Made by a program: the position numbers and the translations under genes. From the NCBI RefSeq assembly GCF_002777975.1, contig NZ_NGVS01000003.1:25897-89896 (forward strand): a stretch of DNA of 64,000 nucleotides. Direction: 5' to 3'. The notes under the pieces are model-generated. The model worked only from the letters and a program-made list of their open reading frames with translations, was not told where the DNA came from and did no database searches. Origin of the DNA: Shewanella carassii (GTDB lineage Bacteria; Pseudomonadota; Gammaproteobacteria; Enterobacterales; Shewanellaceae). Below are positions 1-8,142 of this stretch, in pieces (positions within the stretch are counted from its first letter, which is position 1; the number at the start of each line of letters is the position of its first letter).

Positions 1-2
1 TC

Positions 3-1037
3 AGGCCTGGTCTAAGGCTGGATCACGACGGCTTTGTCAATCGCAATAACCTGGCCCCTAGGTTCAGCAGCAGCTGGAACCTGTTTGGCGATGGCAACAC
101 CCTGCTGACCGCCGGGGCCAACCGTTACTATGGTCGCTCCATGTTGACTTACGCCCTCTACAGCGGCCAAAACGGTGGCCTGGTACATTGTTACTTTGAC
201 TGTAAGCCCAACTCTGCCGACAACGACTGGATGTCGACCCGGGATTATGAGGGAATGGAAGAGCTGCAAACGCCCTATAACGACGAGTTTACTGCCGGTG
301 TTCAACAGATTTGGGGCAACAGCATCTGGAAGCTGAACTATGTGCACCGCAACGGCCGCGATGAAGTGCGCAGCCGTTATAAGTATCCCGGCACTGATGA
401 CTATGAACAACGCGCCATTCGAACCTTCGATAACAGCGGCAGCACCAGCCATGACAGCGTGATCTTCACCCTGATGAACCGGGAAACCCTTCAATTTTGG
501 GGTGCCAATCACCAGGCCAAGTTCTCGGTCGCCTGGCAGGAAACCGAGAGCAACACCCCAAAAGATCAGGGTTACAGCTATTTCGAATCTGGTCTCAATG
601 TGGATGCCGATAAGGTTTGGTATGACGGCAAGGTCATTGCCGCGGCCGATTTACCGGCCACCGACTTCAATGCGCCCTGGAAGATAGATCTGGAACTGAC
701 CCACGAGTTCGATGACTACGGCCTCACCTGGTATAACCTGCTGCATTGGACCTCCAGCCGTGAGCAGGCCAGCCGCGATCAGAACGGTTATTTCCGCGAT
801 CCCGAGACCGGCAAGGATCTGGTTAAGTACGCCAAAGTGGATTACGCCTCGACCTTCCGTTGGGATACCAAGTTGCAATGGCAGCCTGAGTTTGCCAAGG
901 GCGCCTCTGTGTCGGTGGAGATCTACAACCTGCTCAACCGTAAAAATGCCAACGACTCCTTTGTTCACCAGGAACAGCTCTATTTCAACTATGAACCGGG
1001 GCGTCAGTTCTGGTTGCAGTTGAACTACGAATACTAA
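3..1037 (+). CDS. TonB-dependent outer-membrane receptor, 3' part (FusA/YddB-like)
   Basis: The gene enters from the left edge; the frame is open from base 3 and ends at TAA 1035-1037, giving about 344 C-terminal residues. The translation has the alternating aromatic strands of an outer-membrane beta barrel and ends in the aromatic run PGRQFWLQLNYEY, typical of the closing strand of TonB-dependent receptors. The plug domain and TonB box lie outside the window, so the ligand cannot be read directly. The next two genes, an SbmA/YddA-type ABC protein and an M16 protease, match the partners of FusA (plant ferredoxin receptor of Pectobacterium) and YddB (E. coli). A protein or peptide ligand is therefore inferred, probably for iron acquisition. 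Family is sure; ligand is not. Confidence 0.85.
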   Translation, partial: RPGLRLDHDGFVNRNNLAPRFSSSWNLFGDGNTLLTAGANRYYGRSMLTYALYSGQNGGLVHCYFDCKPNSADNDWMSTRDYEGMEELQTPYNDEFTAGVQQIWGNSIWKLNYVHRNGRDEVRSRYKYPGTDDYEQRAIRTFDNSGSTSHDSVIFTLMNRETLQFWGANHQAKFSVAWQETESNTPKDQGYSYFESGLNVDADKVWYDGKVIAAADLPATDFNAPWKIDLELTHEFDDYGLTWYNLLHWTSSREQASRDQNGYFRDPETGKDLVKYAKVDYASTFRWDTKLQWQPEFAKGASVSVEIYNLLNRKNANDSFVHQEQLYFNYEPGRQFWLQLNYEY

Positions 1038-1050
1038 GCAGACCCTTTGG

Positions 1051-1072
1051 CGGGCGGCCCAGCGGCCGCCCG
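1051..1072 (+). other. Intra-operonic GC hairpin
   Basis: A perfect 9-bp stem, CGGGCGGCC (1051-1059) with GGCCGCCCG (1064-1072) and a 4-base loop, lies between the receptor stop codon and the ABC gene start. It has no T-tract, so it is not a classical terminator. It could stabilise the receptor mRNA 3' end or lower downstream expression; this role is inferred. Confidence 0.5.
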
Positions 1073-1095
1073 TTGCTATTGATGGATTTTCCAAT

Positions 1096-2868
1096 ATGAA
1101 ACATCTGGCCATGTTCTGGCATTTGATAAAACCTTTTTGGTGTAATCGGCAACGGCTACCGGCTTTGGCATTGCTGCTGGTGGTGTTGACCTTAAGCCTC
1201 TCCTCGGTCTGGTTCAGCGTGCAGCTCAACCAGTGGAACGGCGACTTCTTCAACGCGCTGCAGCAGTTGGATGGCAGCCTGATTTACCCCCTGTTGCAGC
1301 AGTTTATGCTGATCATAGTCGCCTTGGTGCTGGTGTTGGTGTACGCCGACTACCTGAAGAAAAAACTCATCATTCAGTGGCGTGAATGGATGACCCGGGA
1401 TCTCTGTAGCCGTTGGCTGTCGCCGGACAGTCGCCATTACCGAATCCAGCTTGGGCAGCAGGAGCCTGATAACCCGGATCAACGCATCGCCGAGGATGTT
1501 TATCTGCTGGTGGACACTTCACTGGATCTGCTGTTGTCCTTCCTGCGCTCTGTACTCACCATAGGTTCTTTTGTGGTGATCCTCTGGACGCTGTCCGGCG
1601 AGATCAGCATTCCCTTGGGCGATGCCGAGCTGACCATACCTGGCTACATGGTGTGGGTCTGCCTGCTCTACACCCTGATAGGCACCCTGATCACCCACAA
1701 GGTGGGTAGGCCATTGCACCGGCTTAACTTTCAGCAGCAAAAGCGCGAGGCGGATTTCCGTATCGCTCTGGTGCAGCGTCGTAACCATAGTGAGGCCATT
1801 GCCGGTCAGCGAGGTGAGGACTGCGAGCAGCAGGCATTGGCGCAAAGCTTCTCCCGGGTAGCCGGTAACTGGTACGCCTTGATGTCCAAGGAGCGTAATC
1901 TGGCCTTCTTCACAACAGGGTACAGCCAGGTCACCATGCTGGCGCCGATATTCTTTGCTCTGCCCAAGTTTCTTGCCGGGGCAATTCAGCTCGGCGGTTT
2001 GATGCAGATAAAGATGGCTTTCACCCAGGTGGCCAGTGCCCTCAGTTGGTTTATCTACGCCTATAAAGACCTGGCGCGCTGGAGCGCCACAATCGAGCGT
2101 CTGAGTCATTTTGAAGCCAGTCTGTTTGCCGATACGCCGCGGCCCGAGGCGGCAGTCGCCGCCAAGCCCTCAGCTGCAACCGATAGTGTCCCAGAGAAAA
2201 GTGTTAATGTGCTCGATTCACAGGCCGTGCCGCTGTTGCAGGCCAGTCTGGATCTCTTGTTGCCGGATGGTCGGCCGCTGCTGCAAAGACTGCGCCTTTC
2301 ACTCTCACCGGGAAAGCTGCTGGTACTGCACGGCCGCTCCGGTATCGGGAAAACCAGTTTACTACGAACCCTGGCTGGCTTCTGGGATGGCTATTGCGGG
2401 GAACTGGCAACTCGGGTCAGTCCTTGCTGGATATCCCAGCGCCTTTATCTGCCGGAGGGTTCACTCAAGTCGCTCATCTGTTATCCGGCTGCCACTCAGA
2501 AGTTTAGCGACGAACGTTGCCGCCAGGTGTTGCAGCAGGTGGGGCTAGGGGAGCTGCAGGACACGCTCGAACAAACTGATAACTGGCTGCAGCGGTTATC
2601 GGGCGGTGAGCAGCAAAGAGTGATGTTTGCCCGGTTGCTACTCAACGCCCCTGAGCTGATCCTGCTGGATGAAACCACCTCGGCGCTGGACATAGCCGCC
2701 GCCACTTCGCTGCTGCAGCTATTGCGCGCCGAGTTGCCCAAGGCCGGCATAGTGTTGGTTAGCCATCAATTGCCACTGCATCAGTTGGCCGATGAGATTA
2801 TCTCTCTGGAACGAGACAATCATTGCTTGTTGCCGCCAGCTACCATTACCCACTTAAGGGAGGTCTGA
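1096..2868 (+). CDS. SbmA/BacA-type ABC transporter with fused ATPase (YddA/FusD-like)
   Basis: This 590-residue protein joins an N-terminal SbmA/BacA-like membrane domain (about residues 1-340, with hydrophobic segments near 22-42, 68-86, 150-167, 183-200 and 275-295) to a C-terminal ATPase. Walker A GRSGIGKTS is at 413-421, the LSGGE signature at 501-505, Walker B LILLDE at 521-526 and the switch His at 557. The order matches YddA of E. coli and FusD of Pectobacterium, placed in the inner membrane. A poorly conserved Ala/Pro linker (about 345-375) joins the domains. It sits 58 bases after the receptor gene and 1 base before the M16 gene, so the three are probably co-transcribed. By analogy it may handle peptides made by the protease, but the direction of transport is unknown. 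Confidence 0.85.
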   Translation: MKHLAMFWHLIKPFWCNRQRLPALALLLVVLTLSLSSVWFSVQLNQWNGDFFNALQQLDGSLIYPLLQQFMLIIVALVLVLVYADYLKKKLIIQWREWMTRDLCSRWLSPDSRHYRIQLGQQEPDNPDQRIAEDVYLLVDTSLDLLLSFLRSVLTIGSFVVILWTLSGEISIPLGDAELTIPGYMVWVCLLYTLIGTLITHKVGRPLHRLNFQQQKREADFRIALVQRRNHSEAIAGQRGEDCEQQALAQSFSRVAGNWYALMSKERNLAFFTTGYSQVTMLAPIFFALPKFLAGAIQLGGLMQIKMAFTQVASALSWFIYAYKDLARWSATIERLSHFEASLFADTPRPEAAVAAKPSAATDSVPEKSVNVLDSQAVPLLQASLDLLLPDGRPLLQRLRLSLSPGKLLVLHGRSGIGKTSLLRTLAGFWDGYCGELATRVSPCWISQRLYLPEGSLKSLICYPAATQKFSDERCRQVLQQVGLGELQDTLEQTDNWLQRLSGGEQQRVMFARLLLNAPELILLDETTSALDIAAATSLLQLLRAELPKAGIVLVSHQLPLHQLADEIISLERDNHCLLPPATITHLREV

Positions 2869-2869
2869 A

Positions 2870-5719
2870 ATGAAACCCTTGATAGTCTGTTTGCTGGCCG
2901 GTTTGCTGCTGGCTTGCCAAAGCACTACTGAGCCGAAACCAGAGTCGCTGCAACAATCACAGCAGCCGCTTGCCGAGGGCAGTTTGCCACTGAGGCCAGA
3001 GCTGCAAACTTATACCTTGGAAAATGGTTTGCAGGTGATGCTGCTGCCCAGGAAAGATCCGCGGCAAAATGTGGAACTCAGGCTGCTGGTCAAGGCCGGC
3101 TCGCTGCAGGAAACCGACGCCCAGCAGGGCTTGGCCCATTTCGTTGAACATATGGCGTTCAAGGGCACAGAGGCGTTTGCGGATCAGCAAAGCTTTAAAC
3201 AGTTGGAGCAGCAGGGGATCAGCCTTGGCAGTCATGTCAATGCGGTAACCAGCTTTGCTTCCACCGTCTATAAGTTGTCTTTACCCGCCGCCGATGAGCA
3301 ACAAGTGGCGTTGGGACTGAAAATCTTATCCCAGTGGGGGCATAAGCTGACGTTCGATCCCCAAGCGTTTGAGCGCGAGCGGGAAGTGATTATCGAAGAG
3401 TGGCGTCTGCGTCAGGGGCTAGGGCAGAGGATCAACAGCGCCCTGGAGCAACTGCGTTATCAAGGCAGCGAACTGGCCGAGCGTAATCCCATAGGTCTAC
3501 CCGAGGTGATCCGCACTGCGCCTGTGACCCTGGCCAAGCAGTATTATCAGGACTGGTATCAACCGCAAAATATGGTGCTGATGATGGCCGGTGAATTCGA
3601 TGTCGAAGACGCTCGGCAGCATATCGAGCACTTCTTCGGGCCTATGGCGAAGGGCGACAGCAAAGTCACCGCCGACTGGGGTCGTTTCGATGCCTCTGCT
3701 GCCGAGGTGCAACTGCAAACTGTGTTGGATCCCGAGCAATCGCAGCGTTTCATCCAACTCATGCTGCAACAGCCCTTGCCCGCGCCGCTCAATAGTGTCA
3801 ACGGCCAATGGCGGGATCTGCTCGACAGGCTCTGGCTGGCGGTACTGAACCGTCGTCTCGGCCTGATGGTGGATGAACAGCTGTTTGCCAAGGCGCAGCT
3901 CGGCGATCAGAGCGCGGTACTATCGCCCTCGCGAATTCAGCATCTGGCGATTCTGCACCCGCTCGATGCCGACTATGGCGCAGCGTTGCAGCGCTTTGCC
4001 ACCGAGCTTAAACGTTTGGCGAGCCAAGGGGTGAGCCAAGCCGAGCTGGATGCGGTTAAGGGGCCCTTGTTGGCGCGCTTGCAACAGCAGGCGCTGAGCG
4101 AGTCGCGCTATGAAAGCGGTTATCTGCTTGAGCAACTGACCAATGCAGTCAGCTTTCAAATGCCTATGCTGAACAAGCAGCAAGAGTGGCAGATGACCCA
4201 GACCTTCCTCGCCGAGGTCACACCCGAGCATCTGCAGGCGGCGGTACAGTCTTTGCTGCAACAGGCCGAGGTCAAAATTGCCCTCATAGGGCCGGACACA
4301 GACGCCGAAAAGCTCAATAAAAATAGTCTGCTGACCGCCTGGCAGCAAGGGCTGGCGAGCACGCCTGGCGCCTTTGCGCTCAAACCCAGGCAACTGACAC
4401 TGGACTTAACGCCGCCGGCGATGAATAAGGTTGTGGATAGAGCATCACTGCCGGCGCTTGGCGCCTTGCCCAAGGTGCGCAGCGAGCGCTGGCAACTGGC
4501 CAATGGCCTGACCTTGCTGCTGCACAGCGATCCTATGCTGACCGATAATATTCAGCTGGATCTGCGCCTTCCCGGGGGCCGCTCTCTGGAGAACCACAAC
4601 ACCAAGGGCTATGTCAGCCAGGCGCTTTACCTGCCATCCTCCTGCGGTATCGGCGAATATTCGGGCCGGGATCTGCTGGCTTTGCAGAAGCAATACGGCA
4701 TCAGCATCACCCCCTATGCCGAGCTGCTGCATCATGGCCTGCGTGGTCAGGCATCCGCCGATACCCTGGCGCCGCTGCTCAAGCTATTTGCCCTGCGTTT
4801 GACTCAGCCCAAGTATTGCCAAGAGGCTTTGAGCAGGCAGCAGCAGGCCATTCAGCAACAGCGGAATCATATGCCCGCCGAGCGGCGCTTTATGGACGCC
4901 ATCACACAAGCCGCCTTTGAGAACGGAGAGCTGCTCTTGATGCAGGGCAGTGAACCTGCATCAGAGCTGGCAAGGCTTGAGCAATTAGATAGGCAACTGT
5001 TGGGTGACCCGGGCGCCATGGTGCTGAGCATCAGCGGCAATCTGCCGCTCAAGCAATTGGGCGAGCAGGCCAACCTCTGGCTCGGTCATCTTGCCAAACA
5101 GGAGGGCAAAACGGCGCAGAGCTGGACTGATCGCAACATTCGCCCCAAGGCCGAGTCCATGGAGCGCCGTTACCCCTGGAGCAGCAGCCCGAAAACCATG
5201 GTACAGATCCAATACAGCCAGGATGCGAAGTGGAGTGCGGCAAACAGCATGGCGATGCAACTGATAGAGCAGGTGCTGAACCAAAGGCTGCGGCAGAAAC
5301 TGCGCACCGAGGCTTCCGGTGTTTATGTGATCCAGATGTCGCAGCTATTGGCGCGTGACCCGGCGGCTTATTATCTGGGACGGCTCAATTTCACCGCGGC
5401 GCCTGAGCGGGCCGAGGCGCTGGCCGCAGACGCCGATACTGTAGTGCAGCATCTGGTGCGCGAAGGCATGAGTGTGGCCGAGTTCAAACAGGCCAAGCAA
5501 ACCCTGGCCGTGTTGCAGCGTCAACAGCGCCAAAGCGCCGCCTTTTGGAGCGCCGCGCTGGCACAGACCATGGCCGATGAAGGGCGACTTCAGGAGCTGG
5601 CCGAGACTGATAACACGCTGAATGATCTGACATTGGAGCAGACCAATCAACTGCTGCAACAACTCATTGGACAGCATAAGAAGGTCTTTATGTTGGAGCC
5701 GGCAGCAACACAAGCGTAG
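2870..5719 (+). CDS. M16 zinc protease, lipoprotein (PqqL/FusC-like)
   Basis: This 949-residue two-lobed M16 metalloprotease has the inverted zinc motif HFVEH (H90, E93, H94), and the third ligand is probably E176 or E177 in EVIIEEW. The second half (from about 460) is the usual inactive lobe. The N-terminus is a lipoprotein signal with lipobox LLAC ending at C16, so the enzyme is probably membrane-anchored facing the periplasm; FusC and PqqL are soluble periplasmic proteins as far as I recall. FusC cleaves imported ferredoxin so iron can be released. The gene starts 1 base after the ABC gene and ends before a strong terminator. Family call is firm; the ferredoxin-like substrate is inference from context. 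Confidence 0.88.
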   Translation: MKPLIVCLLAGLLLACQSTTEPKPESLQQSQQPLAEGSLPLRPELQTYTLENGLQVMLLPRKDPRQNVELRLLVKAGSLQETDAQQGLAHFVEHMAFKGTEAFADQQSFKQLEQQGISLGSHVNAVTSFASTVYKLSLPAADEQQVALGLKILSQWGHKLTFDPQAFEREREVIIEEWRLRQGLGQRINSALEQLRYQGSELAERNPIGLPEVIRTAPVTLAKQYYQDWYQPQNMVLMMAGEFDVEDARQHIEHFFGPMAKGDSKVTADWGRFDASAAEVQLQTVLDPEQSQRFIQLMLQQPLPAPLNSVNGQWRDLLDRLWLAVLNRRLGLMVDEQLFAKAQLGDQSAVLSPSRIQHLAILHPLDADYGAALQRFATELKRLASQGVSQAELDAVKGPLLARLQQQALSESRYESGYLLEQLTNAVSFQMPMLNKQQEWQMTQTFLAEVTPEHLQAAVQSLLQQAEVKIALIGPDTDAEKLNKNSLLTAWQQGLASTPGAFALKPRQLTLDLTPPAMNKVVDRASLPALGALPKVRSERWQLANGLTLLLHSDPMLTDNIQLDLRLPGGRSLENHNTKGYVSQALYLPSSCGIGEYSGRDLLALQKQYGISITPYAELLHHGLRGQASADTLAPLLKLFALRLTQPKYCQEALSRQQQAIQQQRNHMPAERRFMDAITQAAFENGELLLMQGSEPASELARLEQLDRQLLGDPGAMVLSISGNLPLKQLGEQANLWLGHLAKQEGKTAQSWTDRNIRPKAESMERRYPWSSSPKTMVQIQYSQDAKWSAANSMAMQLIEQVLNQRLRQKLRTEASGVYVIQMSQLLARDPAAYYLGRLNFTAAPERAEALAADADTVVQHLVREGMSVAEFKQAKQTLAVLQRQQRQSAAFWSAALAQTMADEGRLQELAETDNTLNDLTLEQTNQLLQQLIGQHKKVFMLEPAATQA

Positions 5720-5747
5720 CGAGAGAGAGCTTATCGATTGGTTCATG

Positions 5748-5816
5748 CCAAGGCTTAAGCCTTGGTCTTAGATTCTGAATGGAAAAGGCTGGTCGGAAAC
5801 GATCAGCCTTTTGTTT
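5748..5816 (+). terminator. Palindrome plus Rho-independent terminator after the M16 gene
   Basis: A perfect 18-base palindrome CCAAGGCTTAAGCCTTGG (5748-5765) is followed by a hairpin AAAAGGCTG (5783-5791) with CAGCCTTTT (5804-5812), extended by three further pairs including one G-U, and then TTGTTT. It ends the plus-strand operon and lies between convergent genes, so it may also serve pbpC. Confidence 0.8.
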
Positions 5817-5856
5817 GCGTGTCGTAGAAATGAGCCTTGCCACCAAGGGAGAGGGC

Positions 5857-8142
5857 TCAAGGCAGCATGTCTACTCGAAGTAGTCTGCTGGCGCTGCGGC
5901 CTTTGTCGTCGCTGACCGACAGTTGGAAGCGTCCTGCTCTGGGCGGGCGCCATTCCAGGGTTTGGCCCGGCAGGCTCTGGCCGAGCAGGCTGTTACCGGC
6001 AAACCAGTAGAGTATTTGGCTGTCGGAGGCGGCGTCGGCCTTGAGGGCGATGTGTTCATTGGCCACGCTTTGGCGCAGGCTGTAGGTGACACCCTTCAAG
6101 GGGGAGCGGATAAGCGGGGCCGAGTCGCTGACCGCGACTCTTTGGCTGCAGGCGGCCGGAAGCTCCGGTGGCCTCCTGCGGGGTAAACCTGCCTGCTCGA
6201 ACAGGGCCGCCAAGTCTGATGGCCAGAAGGCAAACACCTCCTGGTGGTGAATTGCCGGATCGTAGGGCGGACAGACGGCGGCGCCGGTTTTGTTATCCAG
6301 CCACACCGGGCGATGCAAGGTGGAGACCTTGATGGGGGAAACTCCCGGGATATACCAGCCATCGACCAATTTGGGGCACCAAGGGTTGGGCAGCTCGCCG
6401 GAGGCGGCGCAGAAGGCTACCTTTTTTACTGTATCCGGCGGCGTGTTGGCCATGTCGGCCGTGCCGGGCAGCGCGCCCTGCAAGGCATCGCTGAGGGCGA
6501 AGAACAGGGGCCCGGCGGTACGGACGCCGACAAAGGCCGGGTTGGGGGTGGCATCGAAGTTGCCCACCCAGACCACCAACACATAGGGGCCTGTGATACC
6601 GGCGCTCCAGGCATCGCGATACCCCCAGGAGGTGCCTGTTTTCCAGGCCACTGTCCAGTTGCTGCCGGGCAGGCCGTCGGCGCGGGGGTTGTCCTTGAGT
6701 ATGTCCCGCACCATAAAGGCGGCGGCCGGGCTCAGCAAGCTCTTTCCTTGCGGGCTGATGGGCTGGCTTTGTTGATCCCGCAGCGGATAGTCATGGCCCT
6801 GGCTCGCCAGCATCAGGTACAGCCGCGCCAGCTCAGCCATGGTCAGCTCGCCGCCCCCCAGCGCCAGGGATAAACCATAATGGCTTTCACCCCTGAGCCC
6901 CTGAATACCGGCCTGGCGCAGGAAGCCGTAGAGATTGGGTTGGTTTACTTGTCCTGCCAGCCACACGGCCGGCAGATTGCGGCTCTTGACCAGGGCGTCG
7001 TGGGCGCTGATGGGACCGGTAAACCTGTGGTCAAAGTTCTCCGGTTGGAAACTGCCAAAGGCGGTGGGCGCATCCTTGAGTATGCTCAGCGGGTGTATGA
7101 GCCCCTGATCTATGCCCAGGCCAAACAGAAATGGTTTCAGGGTTGAGCCCGGCGAGCGGCGGGCGCTGACGCCGTCCACCTGCCCTTGGATATCGGTATC
7201 GAAGAAGTCTGCCGAGCCTATCCAGGCCTTGATGCTCTGATCGCGGCTGTCCACCAGGATTGCGGCGGCATTTTTGACCCCTAGATGGCGCTGACTTTCG
7301 ATATACAGCCCAAGGCGCCGCTCCAGCAAGGTCTGCAAGCCGACGTCCAGGGTGCTGTGAATTAGGGTGTCACTATTATCCCGCAGCAGGCGGCGGCTGA
7401 AGTGCGGCGCCAGAAATGGCAGCTCAGTGCGGTCATGGCCGATGGCGGTGAGGGTCAATAGGCCGTTGTTGCGGGGATCGTCGCGATAGCTTTGTTGCCA
7501 GAGCAACGCCAGACGGTCGCGGGCATCCTGAAAGTCGGCGCCGAAGCGGGCGCGGCGCGCCGGGCTTTGCGGCATGACCGCCAGGCTGAGGGCTTCACTG
7601 AGTGACAGTTCACCGGCGTCTTTATGAAAGTAGATGCGGCTGGCAGCGCCGACACCTTCAATATTGCCGCCCATGGGCGCCAGATTGAGATAGGCCTCGA
7701 GAATATCATGCTTGGAGTAACGCAGCTCCAGCCAGAGCGCCGCCAGCATCTGCTGCAATTTTCCGGCAACCTGGCGGCTGTTGATGTTGTAAACCCGCCG
7801 GGCCAGCTGCATGGTCAGGGTCGAAGCGCCTTGGCGATCATCCTTAAGATAGGTGGCGACTATCGCCCTGGCGGTGGCCGCCGGGTTGATACCGGGATGG
7901 AAGTAAAAATAGCGGTCTTCCTTGAGCAAGATGGCTTGCACCATGTTGTCTGAAACCCCTTCCAGGGGTTGCCAGAGCCGATACTGGCCATCACTGGCCA
8001 GCGTCAGCCGCAGCAGACTGCCATCGGCGGCCAACACCATGCGGGAGCTGGGTGCCAGCTTGGAAAAAGGTTGTGCCGGCCAGAGTCTCAGCCCCAGCAG
8101 CAAGGCTGCCAGGGCCAGCAGGCACAAATAGCGGCGTTTCAT
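5857..8142 (-). CDS. pbpC: Penicillin-binding protein 1C
   Basis: This 761-residue bifunctional peptidoglycan synthase has an N-terminal membrane anchor (about 5-21) and a GT51 glycosyltransferase domain with catalytic E75 in KEDRYF, followed by HPG and the RQGASTLTMQLAR block. The transpeptidase domain carries S333-T-L-K336, an SRN motif and KTGTS near residue 500. A C-terminal BiPBP_C-type domain fills the last 90 or so residues. Length matches PbpC of E. coli (770 residues). Its ATG overlaps the stop codon of the alpha-2-macroglobulin gene by 4 bases, so the two are translationally coupled, a pairing seen in many Gram-negative bacteria. It acts at the outer face of the inner membrane. Confidence 0.95.
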   Translation of the reverse strand: MKRRYLCLLALAALLLGLRLWPAQPFSKLAPSSRMVLAADGSLLRLTLASDGQYRLWQPLEGVSDNMVQAILLKEDRYFYFHPGINPAATARAIVATYLKDDRQGASTLTMQLARRVYNINSRQVAGKLQQMLAALWLELRYSKHDILEAYLNLAPMGGNIEGVGAASRIYFHKDAGELSLSEALSLAVMPQSPARRARFGADFQDARDRLALLWQQSYRDDPRNNGLLTLTAIGHDRTELPFLAPHFSRRLLRDNSDTLIHSTLDVGLQTLLERRLGLYIESQRHLGVKNAAAILVDSRDQSIKAWIGSADFFDTDIQGQVDGVSARRSPGSTLKPFLFGLGIDQGLIHPLSILKDAPTAFGSFQPENFDHRFTGPISAHDALVKSRNLPAVWLAGQVNQPNLYGFLRQAGIQGLRGESHYGLSLALGGGELTMAELARLYLMLASQGHDYPLRDQQSQPISPQGKSLLSPAAAFMVRDILKDNPRADGLPGSNWTVAWKTGTSWGYRDAWSAGITGPYVLVVWVGNFDATPNPAFVGVRTAGPLFFALSDALQGALPGTADMANTPPDTVKKVAFCAASGELPNPWCPKLVDGWYIPGVSPIKVSTLHRPVWLDNKTGAAVCPPYDPAIHHQEVFAFWPSDLAALFEQAGLPRRRPPELPAACSQRVAVSDSAPLIRSPLKGVTYSLRQSVANEHIALKADAASDSQILYWFAGNSLLGQSLPGQTLEWRPPRAGRFQLSVSDDKGRSASRLLRVDMLP

